Assembly: GCF_000515355.1 (NCBI RefSeq)
Contig: NZ_KI911740.1
Coordinates: 86,610-150,609 of the forward strand
Reading direction: 5' to 3'
Origin: Promicromonospora kroppenstedtii DSM 19349
Lineage (GTDB): Bacteria > Actinomycetota > Actinomycetes > Actinomycetales > Cellulomonadaceae
DNA: 64,000 bases
Shown here: positions 52,514-61,000 of the stretch, in pieces
How the letters are laid out: each line of letters opens with the position of its first letter
Position numbering within the stretch: position 1 is the stretch's first letter
Made by a program: the position numbers and the translations under genes
The notes under the pieces: model-generated
Databases searched by the model: none
What the model saw: the letters and a program-made list of their open reading frames with translations, nothing else
What the model was told of the DNA's origin: nothing

Positions 52514-53098
52514 ATGGTTACGCTGCGCCGCGTGACACCAGACGACTACCGACCGACCACGGCCAGCACCAGCTTCGCGGCGGCGTACGACTTCACGCCC
52601 ACCCAGTCGGACTATGCCGATCTCCTCCGCACCATGCCCCAGTTGCGGACTCTGAAGGGGTTTGCCTGGGGGATGCTTGCTGTGCTGGCGGTTGCCGTCT
52701 TGATGGGCTTCTTCCTCGTCCATGACGACGGCCAACCCGCCATTGACGCGACAACGCTCGTGCCCCTCACCGTGGCTGCCGCCGTGGCCACACTGTTCGC
52801 TTTCGGATACGCGCGCTTCGGCGGCCGAGCCGCCTGGCGCAAGCCGCTGAACCGCGAACCCATTCACGCAGTTCTGGACAGCAAGGGTTTCCGCCACGAG
52901 GGCCCCAGCGGCAGCCAGTCCTTCACATGGAACGTCGCCACGCGTGCCCTGGAGACGAACGAGGCGTACTACGTCTATGTGCCGAACGGACTCGCCTCAC
53001 TCGTCTACTGGCTGCCCAAGCGGGCAGTGCCACTCGCTGACCAGGCATCGGTCCGAGCTCATATCCAGGCCCACGTCAAGCGGTACCGACTCCGCTGA
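52514..53098 (+). CDS. YcxB-family membrane protein
   Basis: A 194-residue protein with two membrane helices (WGMLAVLAVAVLMGFFLV and LVPLTVAAAVATLFAFGYA) followed by a YcxB-like C-terminal domain: FRHEGPSGSQSFTWNVATRA, AYYVYVPNGLA, YWLPKRAVP. The family is of unknown function, inner-membrane, with the domain facing the cytoplasm. ATG 52514 begins just before the conserved N-terminal strand; the longer frame upstream is Arg/Pro-rich and unlikely. A broken relative lies at 12998-13371. It converges with the PrsW gene. Confidence 0.78.
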   Translation: MVTLRRVTPDDYRPTTASTSFAAAYDFTPTQSDYADLLRTMPQLRTLKGFAWGMLAVLAVAVLMGFFLVHDDGQPAIDATTLVPLTVAAAVATLFAFGYARFGGRAAWRKPLNREPIHAVLDSKGFRHEGPSGSQSFTWNVATRALETNEAYYVYVPNGLASLVYWLPKRAVPLADQASVRAHIQAHVKRYRLR

Positions 53099-53112
53099 GC
53101 TGGAGCACGGCG

Positions 53113-54201
53113 CTACCGACCGCGATCCGCAGGCAACCGCCGGGGCACCCACCCCCGCCCAACCACCACCACCAGCTGCGGCGGCACCGACTTCCGCGCC
53201 CACGCCCGGAACACCACATACATCACCACCACTAGCACCCACCGCAGCACCACCGCGACCGTGCTGGCGGCAGGATCGTCGCAGAACGCCGTCGCCGAGC
53301 TGTCGTTGAGCGAGTGCACCACCATCACCAGCGCGATTCCGCCCAGCGCGCCCCACATGCCGCGGCGTCCGTACAGGTGCCACAGACGCCACGCGATCGC
53401 GGCAGCGACGCCGGTCCACAGCCAGTGCAGCGGCGACACCGTGAACACCCGGAAGATCTGCTCCTGCACCACCGCGGCCGGCGTCGAATCCAGGGTGCCG
53501 GTGCCGCAGAAGTTTGGGCCCGATGCCGTCGCCGTGGCGTAGGCGTACTGCGTGGTCTCCGTGATCGCGAAGCCGAAGCCCGAGGCCAGGCCCAGCGCGA
53601 TGCCGGCGCGCGGGTCACGGTAGCGGCCCGCGACGAACAGCAGCAGCGGGACCAGGAGCTTGGTCCCCTCCTCGACGACGCCGACCCACGCCGTCGCCGT
53701 CGCGATCCCCGCGCCGTCGATGATCCAGGAGTTGATGTTCGCCGCGATCAGGATCACGGCGCCGCTGGTCCCGACCACGACCGACACGATGGTGAGGGGG
53801 CCGACGACGTCGTGCAGGGCGAGCCGGCGGCTCACGAAACCGTAGAAGGCCCAGCAGACGCCGGCCATGCCGAGCAGGCTCGCCAGACCCATCACGTGGA
53901 TGTTCGCCGAGGACTGGTACAGGACCGACCCGGCCAGCAGGACGACGACGGCCGCCAGCAGGTGCCAGACCCACGAGCCCCAGAAATTCCTGCGAAACCG
54001 GCGGCCGCGATCGGCGAGCGGGCCGCCGTCGGCGGTCTCGCCGGTCCAGGCCCGGCCGTCCCAGTAGCGCTGGCGAGCGACGCGGGAGGCGGGGTCCGGG
54101 AACCAGCCCGGGGCCGGGACGCCCTCCCGTGGCCGACCCGCGATGAAGGCACCCGCCGTGCCGGCCAGGAAGAGGATCGCCCCGATCACGACGAGTGTCA
54201 T
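53113..54201 (-). CDS. PrsW-type intramembrane metalloprotease with DUF2510
   Basis: A 362-residue membrane protein. After an initial membrane helix comes a DUF2510-like segment (PAPGWFPDPASRVARQRYWD, GRAWTGE) of the cytoplasmic type common in actinobacteria, then about eight membrane helices with the PrsW motifs GVVEEGTKLLVPLLLF (EExxK), GFGFAITETTQYA and VMVVHSLNDSSA (HxxxD). PrsW proteins cleave membrane anti-sigma factors or related targets; the substrate here is unknown. Start ATG 54201. Confidence 0.86.
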   Translation of the reverse strand: MTLVVIGAILFLAGTAGAFIAGRPREGVPAPGWFPDPASRVARQRYWDGRAWTGETADGGPLADRGRRFRRNFWGSWVWHLLAAVVVLLAGSVLYQSSANIHVMGLASLLGMAGVCWAFYGFVSRRLALHDVVGPLTIVSVVVGTSGAVILIAANINSWIIDGAGIATATAWVGVVEEGTKLLVPLLLFVAGRYRDPRAGIALGLASGFGFAITETTQYAYATATASGPNFCGTGTLDSTPAAVVQEQIFRVFTVSPLHWLWTGVAAAIAWRLWHLYGRRGMWGALGGIALVMVVHSLNDSSATAFCDDPAASTVAVVLRWVLVVVMYVVFRAWARKSVPPQLVVVVGRGWVPRRLPADRGR

Positions 54202-54269
54202 GAGTGGAGAGAAGCATTACCCGCCGTGCGCCGCCATCGGACCGGTTGACCCGACGACGGCCGCCCCGC

Positions 54270-55244
54270 TCAGCTCCAGGCCACAGCGATGCCGAGCTGG
54301 AAACGGAGCACCGCGTCCGTTCGCCCGGTCGGGCGGACCGGCGCCGCCGCCCAGCCGACCATGCCCTGGACCCAGGGCAGTACGGCGTCGCGCGTGAGCG
54401 AGGCGACGTCGTCGGGGTCGGTCTCGATCCCATGCGCGCCCAGCGTCTCGGCATAGACCTCGAGCAGGGCCGCCACGCGCGTGCTCGTGGACGGGTCGTC
54501 GACGAGGCCTCCGGCCAGCAGCTGCGCCAGGTCCGCGAGCGGCGGGCCCACGCACGACGTCGCCCAGTCCAGCAGCACCACGCCGCCGCCCGGTCGGCGC
54601 AGCACGTTGTCGAGGTGGGCGTCGGCGTGGATCCAGGCGTGCGGGACGGCAGCGAGCCGGTCGAGCGCACCGGCGACCCGGCCCGGCAGCCCGGCGAGGC
54701 GTTCGGTCGCCTCACTGTCGATGATCTCCGGGAACCGGCGTCGGGCGGTGTCGAGGAGTGCGGTCCACTCGTCCGGCGCGTACGGCCGACGCCGCCAGCG
54801 TGGCAACCGCAGGTCGACGTCGGACGGAGCGACCCACGTCGCGGCATGCAGCGTGGCGAGCAGGGACACGAGGCGTTCGGCGGTCGCGTCGTCGCAGCCG
54901 GTGAGCACGTCGAGCTGCTCCGCCGGCGCGACCAGTTCGAGCGCGAGGAGCCCGGCGTCGTCGTCGAGCACAGAACCCAGGTAGCGGGGGACCTGGCCAG
55001 CGAGCGCCGCGGCGTACCGGGTGTAGAAGAGTTGCTCGCGGCGGATCGTCTCCGCGGTGTCGAGCTTGACGACCAGCCCGGGCGAGGCGTCGTCGTCGAG
55101 GCGGACGCTCGCCGTCGTGCCGCTCAGGCCGAACTCGGCGCCGATCCGCGTGATCTCCAGACTGCCCGAATACCCCGGCTGGATCGCGCCGGCTTCCGAC
55201 AGAGCTGTGCGAAGGGCAGCGGGGTCGTCGAGGAGGCGCGCCAT
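54270..55244 (-). CDS. APH-like phosphotransferase (ecdysteroid/choline kinase type)
   Basis: A 324-residue kinase-fold protein. GLVVKLDTAETIRREQLFY carries the ATP-binding Lys and helix; HAWIHADAHLDNVLRR is the catalytic loop (HxDxxxxN); GVVLLDWATSCVGPPLADLA gives the metal-binding Asp. Enzymes of this family phosphorylate small hydroxylated compounds, including antibiotics; substrate not predictable. ATG 55244 is chosen as the first start in a domain-like context; the open frame extends upstream. Confidence 0.82.
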   Translation of the reverse strand: MARLLDDPAALRTALSEAGAIQPGYSGSLEITRIGAEFGLSGTTASVRLDDDASPGLVVKLDTAETIRREQLFYTRYAAALAGQVPRYLGSVLDDDAGLLALELVAPAEQLDVLTGCDDATAERLVSLLATLHAATWVAPSDVDLRLPRWRRRPYAPDEWTALLDTARRRFPEIIDSEATERLAGLPGRVAGALDRLAAVPHAWIHADAHLDNVLRRPGGGVVLLDWATSCVGPPLADLAQLLAGGLVDDPSTSTRVAALLEVYAETLGAHGIETDPDDVASLTRDAVLPWVQGMVGWAAAPVRPTGRTDAVLRFQLGIAVAWS

Positions 55245-55393
55245 GTCCGTCAGCCTAGGTTCAGTGCGTTCGGCGGCGCCGAATTCCAGTGCGAACCCCA
55301 ACCCCACCGACCTACAGTGCCGACATGGCGAGAAGCACCCGCGGGTTCCAGCCCCGCCCACTCAGGCGGGAGTTGTCCTGAGACGAGGTACCC

Positions 55394-55705
55394 ATGGCGT
55401 TCCGACGCTTCTACCGCCGCACCTTCCTCAACCGCCGCGGCCACCACGCGGGCGCGTACGCGCTGGCGGATTTCACCGTCGAGCCCGGATACACCCCGGA
55501 CGACGACGCCAAGCGGGTCAGCGCACGTCTGTCGATCGCTGACTGCGGCCGCGTCGTCACGCTCGATTTCGACGCCGACACCCCGGCCGAGGCGCGCAAC
55601 GCCCTGCACAAGGCGCGCCTGCTGCGCGACATCCTCGACCAGTCGGTCGACGCCCTCGAACGGGCGGTTGCAGACGCGGGCCTCTCGGGCGGCCGCAAGG
55701 GGTGA
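55394..55705 (+). CDS. Hypothetical protein, 103 aa
   Basis: Not recognised. A basic N-terminus (RRFYRRTFLNRRGHHAGAYA) is followed by an alternating strand-helix domain (VSARLSIADCGRVVTLDFDA, ARNALHKARLLRDILDQSVD). GAGGTACCC precedes ATG 55394. It stands alone between divergent and co-directional genes; probably cytoplasmic. Confidence 0.6.
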   Translation: MAFRRFYRRTFLNRRGHHAGAYALADFTVEPGYTPDDDAKRVSARLSIADCGRVVTLDFDADTPAEARNALHKARLLRDILDQSVDALERAVADAGLSGGRKG

Positions 55706-55807
55706 ACAACGCGGGCCACCGCGAACCCGCGCCGTCCCGCTCTTACGATCGAACCGTCAGTAACCCGCGGCAACCCACCCGTGGGCGGCGCTCGACGAGG
55801 AGCGATC

Positions 55808-56431
55808 ATGTCTGATGAGACCCACTCGGGAACAGACCCCCTCACGCAGCTGAGAGACATCACGGCGACCGGCCCGGACGGCGCCGTCCTCGAACGGCTC
55901 CAGGCGGCCGGGCTGGTCGACCTGGGGGACGACCTGCCGGTACGCGACGTCCTCTACGAGGCCGAACGGGACGGGACGAGCCTCGTCGCCACCTTCGGCG
56001 AGGAGGAGGGCGAGGCCGCCGCGCTCGACGCGACGCCGATCGGGCGCCTCACCCCCAGGCAGTCCCGGCGGAGCCTGCCGGACGGACGGGTGCTCGGCAT
56101 GTACGTGCAGGACTGCCTCATCAGCACGGAGGCGGAACCGCCGTACCACCGGCTCCCGAGCTTCGCCTCGCACTTCCCGTACCACATCGTCTACCTGCTC
56201 AAGTTTCCGCCGAACCAGACCCACACGGTCGACGTCACCCTCCAGGTGTTCTCGGCGGGCACGGTGCGCATCACCGGCCTGAACAGCCCGGCCGCGCTCA
56301 CCGTTGGGCAGAGCTCCATCCCCCTCAAGGTGCCGGTCGGGGTCCGGACGACGAACCAGGGGTTCGCGAGCATCCTCATCCAGCGCAACGGCGAGGTCGG
56401 GTTCGACTGGTTCTCGGCGGCAGTCTTCTGA
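55808..56431 (+). CDS. Hypothetical protein, 207 aa
   Basis: Not recognised. An acidic N-terminal half and a C-terminal all-beta domain (HIVYLLKFPPNQTHTVDVTL, VRITGLNSPAALTVGQSSIP, GFASILIQRNGEVGFDWFSA) that looks like an immunoglobulin- or jelly-roll-type fold, ending in Phe. ATG 55808 has GAGGAG seven bases upstream. There is no signal peptide. Context gives no function. Confidence 0.6.
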   Translation: MSDETHSGTDPLTQLRDITATGPDGAVLERLQAAGLVDLGDDLPVRDVLYEAERDGTSLVATFGEEEGEAAALDATPIGRLTPRQSRRSLPDGRVLGMYVQDCLISTEAEPPYHRLPSFASHFPYHIVYLLKFPPNQTHTVDVTLQVFSAGTVRITGLNSPAALTVGQSSIPLKVPVGVRTTNQGFASILIQRNGEVGFDWFSAAVF

Positions 56432-56551
56432 CGTCGGCTCACCGGCCAGTACTCCGGCCAGGCACGGTCTACCTTCGCCACCATAGCCACCGACGAACAA
56501 CCCCAGGACATCGGCTCAGCGCGGCACACCCACACCGTCCCGCGGAAGCGC

Positions 56552-57007
56552 ATGGCGGCGACCCTCGTGTTCACCGATCACACAGGCCGCGTGCTCCTGT
56601 GCGAGCCCACGTACAAGCAGGTCTGGGAGGCCCCGGGCGGCGCCGTCGAGCTCGGTGAGTCGCCCCGGGCCGCCGTCGCGCGCGAGGTCCGCGAGGAGCT
56701 CGGTCTGGACCTTGGCCCGGGCCGCCTCGTCGCCGTCGACCACGTACCAGCCGTCGACGGGCGAACCGAGGCCTTGGTCCTCGTGTACGACGGCGGCCGG
56801 CTGACCGAGCAGCAGACCGCAACCATCCGGCTCGCCGAGGACGAGCTGCGGACCTCTGCGTGGTGCACCCTCGACGAGGCGCGCGAGCGGATGCGCCCGC
56901 TCGTCGCGCGCCGGATCATCGCCGCACTGCGTGCGATCAGCGAGGGTGGCGTGGCCGAGCTGGAGAACGGCCATCCGGTCGCCGTGCTGCCCGCCGACCA
57001 GGGCTGA
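56552..57007 (+). CDS. NUDIX hydrolase
   Basis: A 151-residue NUDIX enzyme. The catalytic box reads GGAVELGESPRAAVAREV then REELGL, matching Gx5Ex7REUxEExGU with all acidic metal ligands. The surrounding VFTDHTGRVLLCEPTY and TSAWCTLDEARERM fit the MutT-like fold. It hydrolyses a nucleoside diphosphate linked to another group; substrate unknown. It converges with the SulP gene, only nine bases apart. Confidence 0.88.
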   Translation: MAATLVFTDHTGRVLLCEPTYKQVWEAPGGAVELGESPRAAVAREVREELGLDLGPGRLVAVDHVPAVDGRTEALVLVYDGGRLTEQQTATIRLAEDELRTSAWCTLDEARERMRPLVARRIIAALRAISEGGVAELENGHPVAVLPADQG

Positions 57008-57016
57008 ACCCGTGCG

Positions 57017-58561
57017 TCAGTGCCCGCCCCCGACAACCCCCGCCAGCCGCCCGTGCCGCGCCGCCGAGTCCTCGTTCATCCCGACGATCGTCACCGTCTT
57101 GCCCCGCGCCTCGTACTTGGCCCGCACCGCGTCCAGCGACGCGACCGTGGAGGCGTCCCAGATGTGCGCCCGGCTCAGGTCGATCACCACGTTCTTCGGG
57201 TCGCCCGCGTAGTCGAACTGGTAGACCAGGTCGTTCGACGACGCGAAGAACAGCTCGCCCTCGACCGCGTAGACCCGCTCGCCGTCGTCGTCCGAAACAT
57301 CCAGCCGCGTCACCGACGTGAAGTGCGCGACCCGGTGCGCGAACAGCACCATCGCCGTCAGCACGCCCACGATCACGCCGTACGCCAGGTTGTGCGTCGC
57401 CACCGTCACGAGGACGGTCGCGAGCATGACCGTCGTCTCGGACTTCGGCATGCGGCGCAGCGTCGTGATCGAGCGCCAGTCGAACGTGCCGACCGAGACC
57501 ATGATCATCACCGCGACCAGCGCCGCCATCGGCATCATGGCCACGACGTCGCCCAGCCCGACCACCAGGATCAGCAGGAACACGCCGGCCAGGAAGGTCG
57601 ACAGCCGGGTGCGGGCGCCGGAGCCGCGCACGTTGATCATGGTCTGGCCGATCATCGCGCAGCCGCCCATGCCGCCGAAGAACCCGGTCACGACGTTGGC
57701 GACGCCCTGGCCCCACGCCTCGCGGGTCTTGTTCGAGTGCGTGTCGGTCACGTCGTCGACCAGCTTGGCGGTCAGCAGTGACTCCAGGATGCCGACCAGC
57801 GCCATCGCCAGCGCGTACGGCGCGATGATCCGCAGCGTCTCCAGGTTCAGGGGCACGTCCGGGAAGAGGAGGGAGGGCAGCGACTCGGGCAGCGCGCCCT
57901 CGTCGCCCACGGTCGGCACCTTGATTCCGGCGACGACGACGGCCACCGTCAGCAGCACGATCGCGACCAGCGGTGCGGGCACGGCCTTGGTCCACCTCGG
58001 GAGCAGCACGATGATCGCGATACCCACGGCGACCAGCGGGTACACCACCCACGGCACGCCCACCAGGTGCGTCACCTGGGACAGGAAGATCAGGATCGCG
58101 AGCGCGTTGACGAAGCCGACCATCACCGAACGCGGGATGAACCGCATGATCTTCGCGACGCCGAGCAGGCCCAGGACCACCTGGATCACCCCGGCGAGGA
58201 TGACGGTCGCCACCAGGTAGTCGAGCCCGTGCTCGCGCACCACTGGCGCGATGACCAGGGCGACGGCGCCCGTCGCCGCCGAGATCATGGCCGGGCGCCC
58301 GCCGAGGAACGAGATGGTGACGGCCATCGTGAACGACGCGAACAGGCCGATCCGCGGGTCGACGCCCGCGATGATCGAGAACGCGATCGCCTCCGGGATC
58401 AGGGCCAGCGCCACCACCAGGCCCGCGAGCACCTCGGTGCGCAGCGTCGTCACGGAGCGGAAGGCGGCCCGGAACGAACCGGACCCGGCGGCCTCGGGGG
58501 CGCCGGATGCGGGGGAGGTCGCGGGGCCGGGGGCGGCGGGGGTCTGAGGCACGGGAGGCAA
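57017..58561 (-). CDS. SulP-family anion transporter with STAS domain
   Basis: A 514-residue transporter with 10-12 membrane segments (LAGLVVALALIPEAIAFSII near the N-terminus; GMGGCAMIGQTMINVRGSGA in the core, the family's signature region), followed by a C-terminal STAS domain (YAVEGELFFASSNDLVYQF, VVIDLSRAHIWDASTVASLD). SulP proteins carry sulfate, bicarbonate or other anions. TTG 58561 or GTG 58552 may be the start; both lie within or next to the MerR-type operator, so the transcript leader is very short or absent. It is divergent from merR, which should control it. Confidence 0.9.
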   Translation of the reverse strand: MPPVPQTPAAPGPATSPASGAPEAAGSGSFRAAFRSVTTLRTEVLAGLVVALALIPEAIAFSIIAGVDPRIGLFASFTMAVTISFLGGRPAMISAATGAVALVIAPVVREHGLDYLVATVILAGVIQVVLGLLGVAKIMRFIPRSVMVGFVNALAILIFLSQVTHLVGVPWVVYPLVAVGIAIIVLLPRWTKAVPAPLVAIVLLTVAVVVAGIKVPTVGDEGALPESLPSLLFPDVPLNLETLRIIAPYALAMALVGILESLLTAKLVDDVTDTHSNKTREAWGQGVANVVTGFFGGMGGCAMIGQTMINVRGSGARTRLSTFLAGVFLLILVVGLGDVVAMMPMAALVAVMIMVSVGTFDWRSITTLRRMPKSETTVMLATVLVTVATHNLAYGVIVGVLTAMVLFAHRVAHFTSVTRLDVSDDDGERVYAVEGELFFASSNDLVYQFDYAGDPKNVVIDLSRAHIWDASTVASLDAVRAKYEARGKTVTIVGMNEDSAARHGRLAGVVGGGH

Positions 58562-58586
58562 CTCTACCCTGACGTGAGGGTAGAGT
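58561..58586. promoter_or_regulatory. MerR-type operator between SulP and MerR genes
   Basis: A perfect dyad with 10-base arms, ACTCTACCCT (58561-58570) and AGGGTAGAGT (58577-58586), six-base centre GACGTG. It lies in the short divergent gap, where MerR regulators bind a dyad within the promoter spacer. It touches the SulP start codon, which argues for control of both genes. Confidence 0.72.
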
Positions 58587-58617
58587 TCGGACGGTCGTGT
58601 TGTGGGAGGCTGGCCCC

Positions 58618-59001
58618 ATGGCGCAGCGACCGGTGATCAACGAGGTCACGTTCCACATCGGGGCGGTCGCCGAACGGACGGCACTCTCGCTGCGCACCCT
58701 GCGCCACTACGACGAGGTCGGCCTGCTCACGCCGTCGGGCCGCACCGAGGGCGGCTTCCGCCTCTACACCGAGGCCGACGTCCAGCGCCTGCTGCTGATC
58801 CGGCGCATGAAGCCGCTGGGCTTCAGCCTGGAAGAGATGGCCGACCTGCTCGACCTCACCGACTCCCTGGCCCAGGACGACACACCGGAGGCCCGGGCTC
58901 GCCTGGCGGCCTACGTGACCTCCGCGCAGGAGCGGCGCGCGGACCTGGCCCGCAAGCTCGCCATGGCTGACGAGTTCATCGACCTGCTGCACCGGCTCTG
59001 A
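58618..59001 (+). CDS. MerR-family transcriptional regulator
   Basis: A 127-residue MerR regulator: HIGAVAERTALSLRTLRHYD then EVGLLTPSGRTEGGFRLYTE is the winged HTH, and MKPLGFSLEEMADLLDL with a C-terminal coiled coil is the dimer helix. There is no cluster of metal-binding Cys, so it is not a classical metal sensor. ATG 58618 has GGAGG seven bases upstream. It is divergent from the SulP transporter gene, with a perfect dyad in the gap. Confidence 0.88.
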   Translation: MAQRPVINEVTFHIGAVAERTALSLRTLRHYDEVGLLTPSGRTEGGFRLYTEADVQRLLLIRRMKPLGFSLEEMADLLDLTDSLAQDDTPEARARLAAYVTSAQERRADLARKLAMADEFIDLLHRL

Positions 59002-59083
59002 ACCACCCTCCGCGTCGTCGACCCCGGCGTCGTCCCGAAATTCCGTTGGTTCCCTGACCCGTGCTCCGGCAGGCTGCACTGGC

Positions 59084-60052
59084 ATGACCCGCGTACGCCC
59101 CACCTGGCCCGACCTGCCCGACCCGATCCGGACGGCGATCGAGGACCGCCTGGGCGCGAAGGTCACCTCCTGGGTCTCGCACGACGGCGGCTACTCGCCC
59201 GGCCTGGCCAGCGTGCTCACCACCGAGAACGGCCCGGTCTTCGTCAAGGCCGCTTCCCCTGACCAGACCGAGGCTCGTCGGCTGCACCGGAACGAGGCGG
59301 TCAAGGCCGCGCGGCTGCCCGCGACACTCCCGTCGCCCCGCTTCCTGTGGTCCCTCGACGTGCCGGACGACGGCGGCGTCGCCGGCGTGGACGTGCCCAG
59401 CTGGGCCGTGCTGGCCTTCGAACCCGTGCACGGGCGCGCGGTGCGCACCGACCCGTGGGATCTCGACGACGTCGACCTGCTCGCACGCCTCGCACTCGAG
59501 ATCGGCGAGCATCAGGCGCCCGACGGCGACGCGTTCCCCGACTACGCCCAGGAGCCGCGGTCCGAGGCGCAGGTCCTGGCCGACGAGCGCCCGCAGGGAC
59601 TGGCGATCTACGACCCCTGGCTCGCCGAGCACCTCGACCTGATCGCGCAGATCGCCGCTCCGGAACGGCAGGCTGAGGCGTTCGGGGGCGACCGGCTGGT
59701 CCACGCCGACTTCCGCGCGGACAACGTGCTGGTCCTCGGGCCCGACGACCGGCCGCGGGGCGTCGTCGTCGACTGGCCGCACGCCGTGCGGGGCGCGGCG
59801 TTCCTCGATCTCGTCGGGATGCTGCCCGCCATGCACGCGCTCGGCGGGCCCACGCCGTCGGAAGTGCTGGGCCGGACGCCGCTCCCGCGCGGCACCGAGC
59901 CCGAGGCCGTCGCGACCCGGGTCGCGGTGCTCGCCGCCTACTTCACGCACGGCTCGCTGCAGGAGCCGCCGCCCGGGATCCCGCACCTGCGCCAGTTCCA
60001 GGGCGTGCAGGCGGAAGCCAGCATCGCCTGGCTGCGGGGCCTGCTGCGGTAG
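59084..60052 (+). CDS. APH-family phosphotransferase
   Basis: A 322-residue kinase-like protein. GPVFVKAASPDQTEARRLHR has the ATP-binding Lys, DRLVHADFRADNVLVLG is the catalytic loop (HxDxxxxN), and RGVVVDWPHAVRGAAFLDLV supplies the metal-binding Asp. It differs from the 54270-55244 protein in detail and length. Likely a small-molecule kinase; substrate unknown. The start is ATG 59084, soon after the merR gene on the same strand. Confidence 0.82.
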   Translation: MTRVRPTWPDLPDPIRTAIEDRLGAKVTSWVSHDGGYSPGLASVLTTENGPVFVKAASPDQTEARRLHRNEAVKAARLPATLPSPRFLWSLDVPDDGGVAGVDVPSWAVLAFEPVHGRAVRTDPWDLDDVDLLARLALEIGEHQAPDGDAFPDYAQEPRSEAQVLADERPQGLAIYDPWLAEHLDLIAQIAAPERQAEAFGGDRLVHADFRADNVLVLGPDDRPRGVVVDWPHAVRGAAFLDLVGMLPAMHALGGPTPSEVLGRTPLPRGTEPEAVATRVAVLAAYFTHGSLQEPPPGIPHLRQFQGVQAEASIAWLRGLLR

Positions 60053-60105
60053 GCCTGTTTCTGGCAGCCGGGGGAGTGTCAGTGGCTCCGCGTACGTTCC
60101 TCGCC

Positions 60106-60534
60106 ATGGGTACATGGAGCACTGACGTCCTGGGCAACGACGCGGCCCTGGACACGCTGGGGGCGCTCACGGACCGCGAGCTCTCGTTCACCGACCTCGC
60201 CGACGAGCTGCGGGGCGGCTACATCGAGAGCGACGCCGGTGCGGCCGTCCTCGCGCTCGTCGAGGTGGCGCTGGCCGCGCGTGGGCTGCGCGACCTGCCG
60301 CACACCGAGGCCGTGGAGGCGGCCCGTGACCTGCTCGACGACGAGCGTGCCGCGTGGCTGCTGGACCAGACGGACCAGGTGCTCGGCGCCGGCTCGGAGG
60401 TCTACGAGCTGTGGCAGGAGGCCAGTGAACAGTCGCTGAGCGAGTGGCTCGGCAAGGTCGAGGCGTCGATCGAGGACCTGCGGCAGGCCCTCTCGGCTGC
60501 GCCCGCCGGGGCTGTGGGTGGGTCCGGTGACTGA
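60106..60534 (+). CDS. DUF4259 protein
   Basis: A 142-residue protein with the DUF4259 opening MGTWSTDVLGNDAALDTL and the following helical pattern (GGYIESDAGAAVLALVEVAL, ARDLLDDERAAWLLDQ). The family is small, cytoplasmic and of unknown function. ATG 60106 is chosen because family members begin with MGTWG-like sequence; the upstream GTG 60076 adds ten residues. It overlaps the next gene. Confidence 0.78.
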   Translation: MGTWSTDVLGNDAALDTLGALTDRELSFTDLADELRGGYIESDAGAAVLALVEVALAARGLRDLPHTEAVEAARDLLDDERAAWLLDQTDQVLGAGSEVYELWQEASEQSLSEWLGKVEASIEDLRQALSAAPAGAVGGSGD

Positions 60535-60976
60535 ACGCTCCGATCTCGCAGACGCGGCAGCCGATGACGACGACGGTGGCCTCGGGCCCAAGCATCCGGC
60601 CTTCGTCGCGCACTTTCGCGACCCGATCTACGACGACCAGGGCGACGACTTCGCACCGTTCGGCAACGACGAGGGGTGGGACCTGGTCGTCCTGACCGCG
60701 CGACGGGCCGACGAGCTGGACGGCAGCACGACCCTGGCGCAGATCGACCCCGAGTGGTTCGGCGACGAGGCCGCGGTCGCGGCCGGGCTCGCCGATGACG
60801 ACGTCGACATGGTCGACGTCGTCATCGGCGCGGGGTTCACGCTGCTGCGCCTGACCGGTCAGATCGACGACTTCGGCCGCGCGCTGGTGCTGCGGGCGCT
60901 GGACGCGCGGGACCGGGTCTACGGGCCGCAGCCCCAGACGGAGCGGATGCGGGCTGACCTGCTGGCGTTCGGGTGA
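60527..60976 (+). CDS. Hypothetical protein, 149 aa
   Basis: Not recognised. A very acidic N-terminus (DLADAAADDDDGGLGPKHPA) is followed by a compact alpha/beta domain (FGNDEGWDLVVLTARRADEL, VDVVIGAGFTLLRLTGQIDD). It starts inside the end of the DUF4259 gene, so the two are co-translated and may work together. Confidence 0.65.
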   Translation: MTERSDLADAAADDDDGGLGPKHPAFVAHFRDPIYDDQGDDFAPFGNDEGWDLVVLTARRADELDGSTTLAQIDPEWFGDEAAVAAGLADDDVDMVDVVIGAGFTLLRLTGQIDDFGRALVLRALDARDRVYGPQPQTERMRADLLAFG

Positions 60977-61000
60977 ACGGCCCGACTAACGCCAGAGGGC

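Noticed and set aside
54204..55763. 519-residue plus-strand frame
   Set aside because: Antisense of the APH-like gene running into a third frame of the 103-residue gene; composition is Arg/Glu-rich noise.
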